Assembly (NCBI GenBank): GCA_900549185.1
Contig: URNM01000055.1
Span: 1-12,395 of the forward strand
Length of the DNA stretch: 12,395 nucleotides
From: an uncultured Collinsella sp.
Lineage (GTDB): Bacteria > Actinomycetota > Coriobacteriia > Coriobacteriales > Coriobacteriaceae
Direction of reading: 5' to 3'
Translations under genes and position numbers: made by a program
The notes under the pieces: generated by a model
What the model was told of the DNA's origin: nothing
The model's input: the letters and a program-made list of their open reading frames with translations, nothing else
The model's database searches: none
Shown here: positions 6,663 to 12,395 of the stretch, in pieces
How positions within the stretch are numbered: the stretch's first letter is position 1
How the letters are laid out: each line of letters starts with the position of its first letter

Positions 6663-7652
6663 CTAGTTTCCCTGCGCGCCCGAGATGCCGTTTTGCAGGG
6701 CGTTCCAGGCATCCGTCGCCATGTCGCCCAAGTTCTGCGCGGTATCGCCCAGGTTTTGTGCCGTGTCGCCCAGCTCTTGCGCCTTGTCTCCCAACTCCTG
6801 TGCCTTGTTGCTCAAGTCCTCCAGCGTATTGGAGCTCGAGCTGTCGGCACCGCTTTGGCCGCCGGACGAGTTACCCGAGCTGTTCTTGTGCGTGAGTTGA
6901 ATTTCGAGGTTGCCGTTGTCGTTGTAGTAGGCAGAAGTAACGACCCAGTTGGCATCGACGACGGGCGTTGAGCCATCATCGGTCAGGACCACGGCATTCG
7001 AAAGATCGGCGCCGCGCGACTTGAGGAGCTTCTTGGCGTTGGACCAGTACTGCCCCGGGATATCGCTCAGATCGACGGTACTAGACGAGGCGGACTCGGT
7101 TTGCTCGGCAGTGGTATCGGCCGTTGAACTCCCTCGCTTGTTGAGCATGCCCGACACGATGGCAAACACAACCGACAGCGCAAAGAAGATCGCCAGCACG
7201 ATGAGGATCTTCTTGATCACGCTCGACGAACGCGACGGCTTCTTCTCCTCGTCCTCGCCATATTGCGGAATCGACTTGGGGTACTCGCGATACGGCTCGC
7301 GCGACTCGTAGCGAGGCTGCGCCGTGCGAGGCATATACGTCGTCTGCTGAGGCTGCGGAATGGGATTCTGCGGCAGGTCATCATAGGGATTCGGCGTCGA
7401 GGCGGCATAAGAATCCTGCGGCGCGTAATCAAACGGATCCGGAGCTGCGTTGCCATAGGGGCCTTGCGAAGATGCAGCGTAAGAATCCTGCGCCGTGTCG
7501 CCATAGCCCATAACCCGGGTGGGCTCGGCAGAAGGCTGCGTCGCGGCGGGGTCGGCATAACCGGGGTTGGGAACAACGCGGGTCGCATCGGCGCTATCGC
7601 CAGCCTGCGCGGAACCGTAGCCGCCCATCACGGTTGTCTTTTCCTGATCCAT
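6663..7652 (-). CDS. One-pass membrane protein with PASTA-like outer domain and heptad repeats
   Basis: A 329-residue protein. Residues 1-148 form a disordered Pro/Tyr/Gln/Ala-rich cytoplasmic region ending in a charged stretch (EDEEKK...SVIKK). Residues 149-169 are a single transmembrane helix. Residues 196-256 are a compact domain (PGQYWSNAKKLLKSRG..., D-x-NWVVTSAYY, LEIQLTHK) resembling PASTA-type domains, which can bind peptidoglycan. Then a Ser/Gly linker and four seven-residue repeats (284-311, AQELGDK/AQELGDT/AQNLGDT/AQNLGDM) form a likely amphipathic helix. The N-terminal region repeats a Thr-(Thr/Arg)-Val-(Met/Val) motif three times (residues 6-9, 24-27, 45-48) and QDSYAAS twice. The topology (positive KK before the helix) puts the C-terminus outside. 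AAGGA within 7661-7668 is the ribosome site, 8 bases from the ATG. TAGAAT on the minus strand (7698-7703) is a -10 candidate with no clear -35. Role unknown; I infer a cell-envelope function. Confidence 0.8.
   Translation of the reverse strand: MDQEKTTVMGGYGSAQAGDSADATRVVPNPGYADPAATQPSAEPTRVMGYGDTAQDSYAASSQGPYGNAAPDPFDYAPQDSYAASTPNPYDDLPQNPIPQPQQTTYMPRTAQPRYESREPYREYPKSIPQYGEDEEKKPSRSSSVIKKILIVLAIFFALSVVFAIVSGMLNKRGSSTADTTAEQTESASSSTVDLSDIPGQYWSNAKKLLKSRGADLSNAVVLTDDGSTPVVDANWVVTSAYYNDNGNLEIQLTHKNSSGNSSGGQSGADSSSSNTLEDLSNKAQELGDKAQELGDTAQNLGDTAQNLGDMATDAWNALQNGISGAQGN
6720..6803 (-). repeat. Four tandem 21-base repeats encoding AQxLGDx heptads
   Basis: Four in-frame 21-base units encode AQELGDK, AQELGDT, AQNLGDT and AQNLGDM at the C-terminus of the membrane protein, with partial units on both sides (LEDLSNK before, ATDAWN after). 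Synonymous positions differ between units, so the duplication is not fresh and the heptad pattern seems kept at the protein level. Confidence 0.85.
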
Positions 7653-7770
7653 GCAACGATTCCTTTCCGTCGCGCGTGAGCCTCAAGTTATCCATGCATT
7701 CTACCCGCGCAAAAGCCTATGATGGGCAGGGCCCGTCGGTATCTACAAGACATGCGCGGGCCTAAGGATC

Positions 7771-7806
7771 AAAAAGCCCCGCCGGGCCTTGTGGGCACGG
7801 CGGGGC
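7771..7806 (-). terminator. Rho-independent terminator of fhs
   Basis: A perfect 9-base-pair stem (GCCCCGCCG at 7776-7784 with CGGCGGGGC at 7798-7806) and a 13-base loop, followed on the minus strand by TTTTT (AAAAA at 7771-7775). It begins 25 bases past the fhs stop at 7832. The following gene on this strand (start 7652) therefore needs its own promoter in the 118 bases between. Confidence 0.9.
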
Positions 7807-7831
7807 GGACAAGCAGCTATGGACAGCAGAC

Positions 7832-9499
7832 TTAGAACAGGCCGGTGATGTTGCCGTCGTTGTCGACGTCGATATTTTCGGCCGCGGGCACCTTGGGCAG
7901 ACCCGGCATGGTCAGAACACTGCCGGTCAGCGCGACCACAAAGTGGGCGCCAGCAGAAACCTTGAGCTCGCGCACGGTGATGCGGAAGCCCTCGGGAGCG
8001 CCCAGCACCTTGGCGTTGTCGCTAAAGCTGTACTGCGTCTTGGCGACGCACACCGGCAGGTTGCCAAAGCCGTTCTCGCGCAGCTCGGCGAGCTGGCGCT
8101 TGGCGGCCGGCGTAAAGTCAACGCCGTCGGCGCGATAAACCTTGGTGGCAACGGCCTCGAGGGCATCGGCAACATCGGCGCCGTCCTCGTAGGCAAACTT
8201 GAGCTCGCTCGGCTGTTCAATCAGACGCATGACCTCATCGGCCAGGTCGAGCGCGCCCTCGCCGCCCTTGGCCCAGACCTCGGAAAGCTTAACGTTGACG
8301 CCGAGCTTCTGGCACTCGGACTCGATGAGCGCAAGCTCGGCCTCGGTGTCCGTCGGGAAACGGTTGATGGCGACCACGCAGGGCAAACCATAAACGTTCT
8401 GGATGTTGTCGACGTGACGCAGCAGGTTGGGCATGCCAGCCTTGAGTGCCTCGAGGTTCTCCTCGTTGAGGTCGGCCTTGGCGACGCCACCGTTGTACTT
8501 AAGCGCACGAGCGGTAGCGACGATCACGACGGCGCTGGGGCGAACGCCCGTCATGCGGCACTTGATATCGAGGAACTTCTCGGCACCCAGGTCGGCGCCA
8601 AAGCCGGCCTCGGTAATGGCAACATCGCCAAAGCGCATAGCCATACGCGTGGCCATGATAGAGTTGCAGCCGTGGGCAATGTTGGCGAAGGGACCGCCGT
8701 GGACAAACGCAGGCGTGCCCTCGAGTGTCTGAACCAGGTTGGGTTTGAGCGCATCCTTGAGCAGGGCAGCCATGGCACCCTGAGCCTTAAGGTCGCGGGC
8801 ACGGACAGGCTCGCCGGCAAAGCTGTAGCCGACGACGATCTCACCCAAGCGTTCCTTGAGGTCGCTGATGCTCGTAGACAGGCACAGGATCGCCATGACC
8901 TCGGAGGCGACGGTGATATCGAAGCCGTCCTCGCGCGGCACGCCCTGGGCCTTACCGCCAATGCCGTCGATGACGTGGCGCAGCTGACGGTCGTTCATAT
9001 CGACGACGCGCTTCCAAGTGATGCGCTTAACGTCAATACCGAGCTGATTGCCCTGCTGGATGTGGTTATCAAGCATGGCGGCCAGCAGGTTATTGGCGGC
9101 ACCGATAGCGTGGAAGTCGCCGGTAAAGTGCAGGTTGATATCCTCCATGGGGATGACCTGAGCCCAGCCGCCGCCGGCAGCACCGCCCTTAACGCCAAAG
9201 ACGGGGCCGAGCGAAGGCTCGCGCAGGGCAACGGCACTCTTGACGCCGCGACGACGCAGGCCGTCGGCCAGACCGATGGTCGTGGTGGTCTTGCCCTCGC
9301 CCGCGGGCGTTGGGTTGATAGCGGTCACGAGGACGAGCTTGGCCTGGTGATCAGTCGGCTCGTTGAGCAGTGAATAGTCGACCTTAGCCTTGTCGAAGCC
9401 GTACGGAATAAGGTGCTTAACGTCGACGCCGGCGTTCTTGGCCACCTCGGTAATAGGCAGTGGCGTGACAGAACGTGCGATTTCGATGTCAGTAGGCAT
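7832..9499 (-). CDS. fhs: Formate-tetrahydrofolate ligase
   Basis: Cytosolic enzyme that joins formate to tetrahydrofolate with ATP, giving 10-formyl-THF for purine synthesis, fMet-tRNA and, in some anaerobes, one-carbon carbon fixation. The protein is 555 residues, the usual family length. Clear family motifs are the P-loop PTPAGEGKT (63-71), EPSLGPVFGVKGGAAGGG (94-111), FTGDFHAI (125-132) and, near the C-terminus, LTGSVLTMPGLPKVPAA. The start is the ATG at 9499, with AAGGA at 9506-9510 six bases upstream; the open frame above it (to 9574) is not conserved in character. It lies 144 bases downstream of ruvB. A weak promoter (TTTTAC at 9562-9567, 16-base gap, TATGCT at 9540-9545, minus strand) suggests separate transcription, although no terminator follows ruvB, so read-through is possible. 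No other folate-pathway gene is in the window. Confidence 0.98.
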   Translation of the reverse strand: MPTDIEIARSVTPLPITEVAKNAGVDVKHLIPYGFDKAKVDYSLLNEPTDHQAKLVLVTAINPTPAGEGKTTTTIGLADGLRRRGVKSAVALREPSLGPVFGVKGGAAGGGWAQVIPMEDINLHFTGDFHAIGAANNLLAAMLDNHIQQGNQLGIDVKRITWKRVVDMNDRQLRHVIDGIGGKAQGVPREDGFDITVASEVMAILCLSTSISDLKERLGEIVVGYSFAGEPVRARDLKAQGAMAALLKDALKPNLVQTLEGTPAFVHGGPFANIAHGCNSIMATRMAMRFGDVAITEAGFGADLGAEKFLDIKCRMTGVRPSAVVIVATARALKYNGGVAKADLNEENLEALKAGMPNLLRHVDNIQNVYGLPCVVAINRFPTDTEAELALIESECQKLGVNVKLSEVWAKGGEGALDLADEVMRLIEQPSELKFAYEDGADVADALEAVATKVYRADGVDFTPAAKRQLAELRENGFGNLPVCVAKTQYSFSDNAKVLGAPEGFRITVRELKVSAGAHFVVALTGSVLTMPGLPKVPAAENIDVDNDGNITGLF

Positions 9500-9539
9500 G
9501 GGCGGTCCTTTCGTTACCGAATGAGAAAAAGACCAATTC

Positions 9540-9567
9540 AGCATAGCACGGGCGCGCAATAGTAAAA
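9540..9567 (-). promoter_or_regulatory. Candidate fhs promoter
   Basis: On the minus strand, TTTTAC (9567-9562) and TATGCT (9545-9540) are separated by 16 bases, about 40 bases before the fhs ATG. Each hexamer is an imperfect match. I saw nothing resembling a THF riboswitch in the 144-base gap between ruvB and fhs. Confidence 0.35.
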
Positions 9568-9643
9568 CGCCCATAACCGATGAACGGCGATATGTTTACC
9601 CGATGCCCAGCGATAGTCCAACAGCCCGCCAAAACAAAGCGCC

Positions 9644-10711
9644 CTAAACGGTAGGTTCAATCCCCAGGTGCTCAAAGGTGCGAAGGGTTGCCTGACGGCC
9701 CTGCGGCGTACGAATCATCAACCCGCACTGCAGCAAATAGGGCTCATAGACATCCTCGAGCGTGCCCGGGTCCTCGCCCACCGCACTGGCAAGGGTCGTC
9801 AGGCCTACAGCACGGCCGGAGAACGTCTTGGCAAGCGTCTCCAAGATACGAATATCCATCCAGTCCAGACCGAGCTCGTCGATCTCGAAGAACTCGAGCG
9901 CCTGGCGGCAGATATCGAGCTCGATAGGGCCGCTGCCGCGCACCTGTGCGTAATCGCGCACGCGCTTGAGAAGGCGGTTGGCAAGACGTGGCGTGCCGCG
10001 CGAACGCGAGCCGATCTCGAGTGCACTGGGATGGTCGATCGTCACGCCCAGGATAGTCGCCGAGCGCGTCACAATCTGCGCGAGCTCCTCGACCGTGTAG
10101 TAATCCAGGCGATACGAAATGCCAAAGCGGTCGCGCAACGGGCCGGTCAACATGCCTGAGCGGGTCGTTGCCGCTACCAGCGTAAACTTGGGAATATCCA
10201 GGCGAATCGAGCGCGCCGCCGGACCCTTGCCAATCACGATATCGAGGGCAAAGTCCTCCATCGCGGGGTACAGGACCTCCTCGACCGAACGGTTGAGGCG
10301 GTGGATCTCGTCGATAAACAGCACATCACCCGGCTGCAAGTTAGTAAGGATGGCCGCCAGGTCGCCCGTGCGCGCGATGGCAGGGCCACTCGTGGTCTTG
10401 ATCTGAGCGCCCAGCTCGTTGGCGATAACGGTGGCCAGCGTGGTCTTGCCCAGGCCCGGAGGACCCGAGAAGATCACGTGGTCGAGCGTCTCGCCACGGC
10501 TCTGCGCCGCTTCGATCAACACGCGCAGGCTCTGCTTGATGTGCTCCTGACCACAGTAATCGTCCAGGCGCTGGGGGCGCAAAGTGCGGTCGGCATCGAG
10601 GTCCTCGGCCGTCAGCTCCGAGCCCACCATGCGCTCGCCGTGCGCCATGGATGCCGCCGGCGAGTTGCCGGGCGTCGCCCACAGGTCCTGAGAGTCATCG
10701 GCTTCCCACAT
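9644..10711 (-). CDS. ruvB: Holliday junction branch migration ATPase RuvB
   Basis: Hexameric AAA+ motor that, loaded by RuvA, pumps DNA through Holliday junctions during recombinational repair. The protein is 355 residues. Walker A GPPGLGKT (83-90), Walker B DEIH (134-137), the TTSGPA region and arginine-finger/sensor segment GPLRDRFG (190-197) are all present. The C-terminal winged-helix part (GLTTLASAVGEDPGTLEDVYEPYL...) is intact. The N-terminus is about 25 residues longer than in many RuvBs before the conserved LRP-x-x-LDDYCGQ motif; the extra part looks unstructured. I placed the start at the ATG whose A is the last base of the ruvA stop (TGATG), because the ruvC-ruvA junction has the same arrangement. 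A GTG one codon upstream (10714) is an alternative. It is the last gene of ruvCAB. Confidence 0.97.
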   Translation of the reverse strand: MWEADDSQDLWATPGNSPAASMAHGERMVGSELTAEDLDADRTLRPQRLDDYCGQEHIKQSLRVLIEAAQSRGETLDHVIFSGPPGLGKTTLATVIANELGAQIKTTSGPAIARTGDLAAILTNLQPGDVLFIDEIHRLNRSVEEVLYPAMEDFALDIVIGKGPAARSIRLDIPKFTLVAATTRSGMLTGPLRDRFGISYRLDYYTVEELAQIVTRSATILGVTIDHPSALEIGSRSRGTPRLANRLLKRVRDYAQVRGSGPIELDICRQALEFFEIDELGLDWMDIRILETLAKTFSGRAVGLTTLASAVGEDPGTLEDVYEPYLLQCGLMIRTPQGRQATLRTFEHLGIEPTV

Positions 10712-11331
10712 CACGCATCCATTCCGAGTCGCTTAAGCGCCGCGCCGAGCAGATCCTCGACACGCATATTCTGCCCATCATACCCGCTCAGGGCAACATC
10801 GGTCTCCTGCGGGCTAAAGCCCATGGAAAGGAGCGCCGCACGGGCATCATCGATCGCCGAAGGAGCGGCGGCGGGAACCGGCATCGCAACCTGGCCGGGA
10901 ATCACGTCGACCGGCACAAAGCCCTTATCCTTGGCAAAGGTGCTCTTGAGTTCCAGGATCAGGCGCTGAGCTGTCTTTTTGCCCACACCGGGTACCTTGG
11001 CCATGCCCTTGTCGTCCTCGGCCATCACCAGCGAATACAGCTGCCCCACGGTATAGGTGGAAAGCACGGCGAGCGCCAGGCGCGGACCAACGCCCGAAAC
11101 GGACACGAGCCGGTCGAACATCGTGCGCTCATCCTTTGAGGAAAAACCGAAAAGTGTCATGGCGTCCTCGCGCACCTGCATACGCGTGTAGAGGCGGACC
11201 TCGCCGCCGGGCGTCGGCAACGTGGCCGCAGTGCTGCCCGAGATGCCGAGCTCAAAGCCAACGCCCGACACATCGACGACAGCAGAGCTCATCGTGGCCT
11301 CGACAAGCGTTCCGTGGAGCTGGAAAATCAT
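10711..11331 (-). CDS. ruvA: Holliday junction DNA-binding protein RuvA
   Basis: A 206-residue subunit that binds the four-way junction as a tetramer and recruits RuvB. The N-terminal OB-fold starts MIFQLHGTL and includes the acidic pin Glu55-Asp56 in VREDAMTLFGF, matching the E. coli positions. Two helix-hairpin-helix motifs follow (SVSGVGPRLA, about 77-86; KVPGVGKKTAQ, about 112-122). After a flexible Pro/Ala linker (about 145-158), domain III (about 160-206, ARAALLSMGFSPQE...) is the RuvB-binding module. The start is the ATG at 11331, which overlaps the ruvC stop by one base (TGATG), indicating translational coupling. The frame is open further upstream only because ruvC overlaps it in another frame. 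Confidence 0.98.
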   Translation of the reverse strand: MIFQLHGTLVEATMSSAVVDVSGVGFELGISGSTAATLPTPGGEVRLYTRMQVREDAMTLFGFSSKDERTMFDRLVSVSGVGPRLALAVLSTYTVGQLYSLVMAEDDKGMAKVPGVGKKTAQRLILELKSTFAKDKGFVPVDVIPGQVAMPVPAAAPSAIDDARAALLSMGFSPQETDVALSGYDGQNMRVEDLLGAALKRLGMDA

Positions 11332-11852
11332 CAGTATCCGGTTCCTCTCTGTTGATAGAACTCGCCACCGGTAAGGGCGCGGGTGCGGCTGAGGTTTACG
11401 TGGCAGATGGCGCAAGCCAGGGCATCGGCGGCATGGTCGGGATGCGGGTCGTGGTCGAGCTGCGTTAGCGTGCGTACCATGTAAGCGACCTGCCGCTTGT
11501 CCGCGGCGCCGGTGCCCACCACAGCCTGCTTGATCTGCATGGGCGTGTATTCGCCAATCTCGAGCGCGCATTCCGACAGCGCCACGAGTGCAGCCCCGCG
11601 GGCATGCGCCGTAGGAATTGCCGAGCGAACGTTAGCACCAAAGTAAATGCTCTCGATAGCAGCGGTATCGGGTCGATAACGCTCCACGACACCCTTGAGG
11701 TCGCGGGCGATATGCGACAGGCGCACCGCGAGCGGACTTCCGGCACTGGTCTCGATGCAGCCGTAGGCACGGCAGCGAACCTCGCCGCGCCGCTCCTCGA
11801 TAATCCCCCAACCCGTATGGGCCAAACCGGGGTCGATACCCAAAATGACCAA
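11331..11852 (-). CDS. ruvC: Holliday junction resolvase RuvC, TTG start
   Basis: A dimeric, metal-dependent endonuclease that cuts Holliday junctions in the RuvAB complex. The protein is 173 residues. With the start chosen here the sequence opens MVILGIDPGLAHTGWG, the usual RuvC beginning, and the first catalytic acid is Asp7 as in E. coli. Others are Glu67 (AIESIYFG) and, in DHAADALA, His140 and Asp143. His-xx-Asp rather than Asp-xx-Asp matches the Thermus-type RuvC active site. The start is a rare TTG at 11852, decided by GGGGAGG (11858-11864) five bases upstream; an upstream TTG at 11873 would put that site inside the gene. It is first in ruvCAB, with a probable SOS box about 55 bases upstream. 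Confidence 0.96.
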   Translation of the reverse strand: MVILGIDPGLAHTGWGIIEERRGEVRCRAYGCIETSAGSPLAVRLSHIARDLKGVVERYRPDTAAIESIYFGANVRSAIPTAHARGAALVALSECALEIGEYTPMQIKQAVVGTGAADKRQVAYMVRTLTQLDHDPHPDHAADALACAICHVNLSRTRALTGGEFYQQRGTGY

Positions 11853-11857
11853 GCCGA

Positions 11858-11864
11858 CCTCCCC
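11858..11864 (-). promoter_or_regulatory. Shine-Dalgarno selecting the ruvC TTG start
   Basis: On the minus strand this reads GGGGAGG, five bases before TTG at 11852. No ATG or GTG in frame between the site and the conserved LGIDPG motif could serve instead. Confidence 0.8.
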
Positions 11865-11907
11865 TCGCCACAAGCACAGCGCAAGACAAGGCCCCGCGCA
11901 TCATTCA

Positions 11908-11921
11908 CGAACGTCTGTTCT
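11908..11921. promoter_or_regulatory. LexA/SOS box upstream of ruvCAB
   Basis: The + strand reads CGAACGTCTGTTCT; on the minus strand AGAACAGACGTTCG. The core GAAC-N4-GTTC is exact, and in the minus orientation the spacer AGAC fits the RNRY pattern of the Bacillus/actinobacterial LexA (DinR) box CGAACRNRYGTTCG, with only the first base differing. It lies about 55 bases before the ruvC start and directly after a -10-like TATTCT (minus strand, 11927-11922), so bound LexA would block transcription start. The inference is that ruvCAB is DNA-damage induced. Confidence 0.8.
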
Positions 11922-11989
11922 AGAATAACACAACGGGGCCGAGATGCTTAGTTGAAGTATCGGGACTGGGAGCGAATCCTATCCCATAG

Positions 11990-12353
11990 TTAGTTCTGCG
12001 AGAAAAAGGGGAACTGCCTCGGATCCACCGGCGGATGCGGCATCGGACCACCCTGGGGCCCACCCTGCGGACCGCCCTGACCGCCCATCATCTTATCGAT
12101 GGCGTCCTGAACCTCGCCCTCGAACTTTTTCATACCCTCATGCAAACGACGCTGGCCATCCTCAGAGCGCAGCTCCTCCATCTGCTCGGGCGAAATACCC
12201 AGTAGCTCGCCCAGCACGCCCATCATCTCGTTTCGCACGCGCTCGCTCGTATCCTCGTCAGCAAAACGGCGCACCTCGGCGCGCGCCAGCGAATCGACCG
12301 TCATACGCTCCTTGCCGTTAAGCCCCAGGTCGGACCACGCGAGCATATACGGC
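11990..12353 (-). CDS. Hypothetical protein, 5'-truncated, with Gly/Pro/Gln-rich tail
   Basis: This is the C-terminal 120 residues of a protein cut at the contig end. An apparent start further right, reading MCIRDR, is translated adapter and must be ignored. What remains is a helical, charged region (residues about 12-90, including ARAEVRRFADEDTSERVRNE and LGISPEQMEELRSEDGQ), then GGQGGPQGGPQGGP (90-103) and a Pro/Phe-rich end. No membrane helix, zinc site or enzyme motif is visible. I do not recognise the family. It lies upstream of ruvC on the same strand with 137 bases between, and I see no clear terminator after it, so read-through into ruvCAB is possible. Confidence 0.7.
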
Positions 12354-12395
12354 CTGTCTCTTATACACATCTGACGCTGCCGACGACTAGTCGAG
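12354..12395. other. Nextera Read 1 adapter remnant plus i5 index (not genomic)
   Basis: Bases 12354-12386 are the reverse complement of the Nextera Read 1 transposase oligonucleotide, starting with the Tn5 mosaic end (CTGTCTCTTATACACATCT). The next eight bases, CTAGTCGA, equal the reverse complement of a Nextera XT i5 index (TCGACTAG, S513 from memory), then one base of the P5 stem. This is library sequence. Confidence 0.97.

Noticed and set aside
6720..6803. Tandem 21-base units as a CRISPR-like array or satellite
   Set aside because: The units are contiguous, without spacers, in frame, and encode protein heptads.
7943..9373. Long open frame on the + strand (about 476 codons) opposite fhs
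   Set aside because: It mirrors the codon bias of the high-GC fhs gene, has no recognisable domain or ribosome site, and fhs is certain on the other strand.
11332..11571. 80-residue N-terminal extension of RuvA
   Set aside because: It overlaps ruvC in another frame, is Arg/Pro-rich, and RuvA classically starts at MIFQLHG.
11941..11989. Terminator after the truncated right-end gene
   Set aside because: Only short, imperfect pairings (GGGA/TCCC) without a T run are visible.
35..12353. A new defence, secretion or biosynthetic system
   Set aside because: The genes are mostly independent units with separate terminators and known or generic families; no co-directional cluster of unknown genes exists here.

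Overview
The window is a whole assembled contig, not an excerpt. Bases 1-34 are an Illumina Nextera (Tn5) Read 2 adapter. Bases 12354-12395 are the reverse complement of the Read 1 adapter, followed by an i5 index-like octamer. Real genomic DNA is about 35-12353, and both terminal genes are cut at Tn5 junctions. The DNA is high-GC with compact bacterial gene packing. Protein style (a Tat-exported, LAxTG-type surface enzyme, Tyr/Pro/Ala-rich one-pass membrane proteins, a fhs gene beside ruvCAB) suggests an actinobacterium of class Coriobacteriia, most likely Collinsella. That assignment comes from recognition, not from a search.

Layout. (1) 35-516 (+): C-terminal part of a small acidic beta-rich protein, ended by a strong hairpin terminator at 589-620. 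(2) 822-3314 (+): a large secreted phosphatidylinositol-specific phospholipase C-like surface protein with its own terminator at 3345-3383. (3) 3409-5244 (-): two separately punctuated genes, a small PH-fold protein and a double zinc-ribbon protein of unknown role, with a terminator between them. (4) 5463-6644 (+): a cation diffusion facilitator whose metal-site residues match the Mn-type pattern. It is divergent from the zinc-ribbon gene and convergent with the next gene. (5) 6663-7652 (-): a one-pass membrane protein with a PASTA-like outer domain and C-terminal heptad repeats. (6) 7832-9499 (-): fhs, formate-tetrahydrofolate ligase (one-carbon metabolism), with a terminator. (7) 9644-11852 (-): ruvC-ruvA-ruvB, the complete Holliday junction branch migration and resolution set, with both junctions overlapping by one base (TGATG). 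A sequence very close to the Gram-positive LexA/SOS box lies about 55 bases upstream of ruvC. (8) 11990-12353 (-): C-terminal part of an unidentified protein ending in a Gly/Pro/Gln-rich tail.

The genes are mostly housekeeping or single-gene units. The only clear multigene functional unit is ruvCAB: RuvA and RuvB migrate the junction, RuvC cuts it, and the operon appears to be SOS-controlled. I see no phage, insertion sequence, CRISPR array, tRNA or rRNA. I did not find a clearly new multigene system. The most interesting points are the architecture of the phospholipase C-like surface protein, the CDF transporter with an apparent duplicated cytoplasmic domain, the SOS box, and the adapter-capped ends, which create a false protein start.
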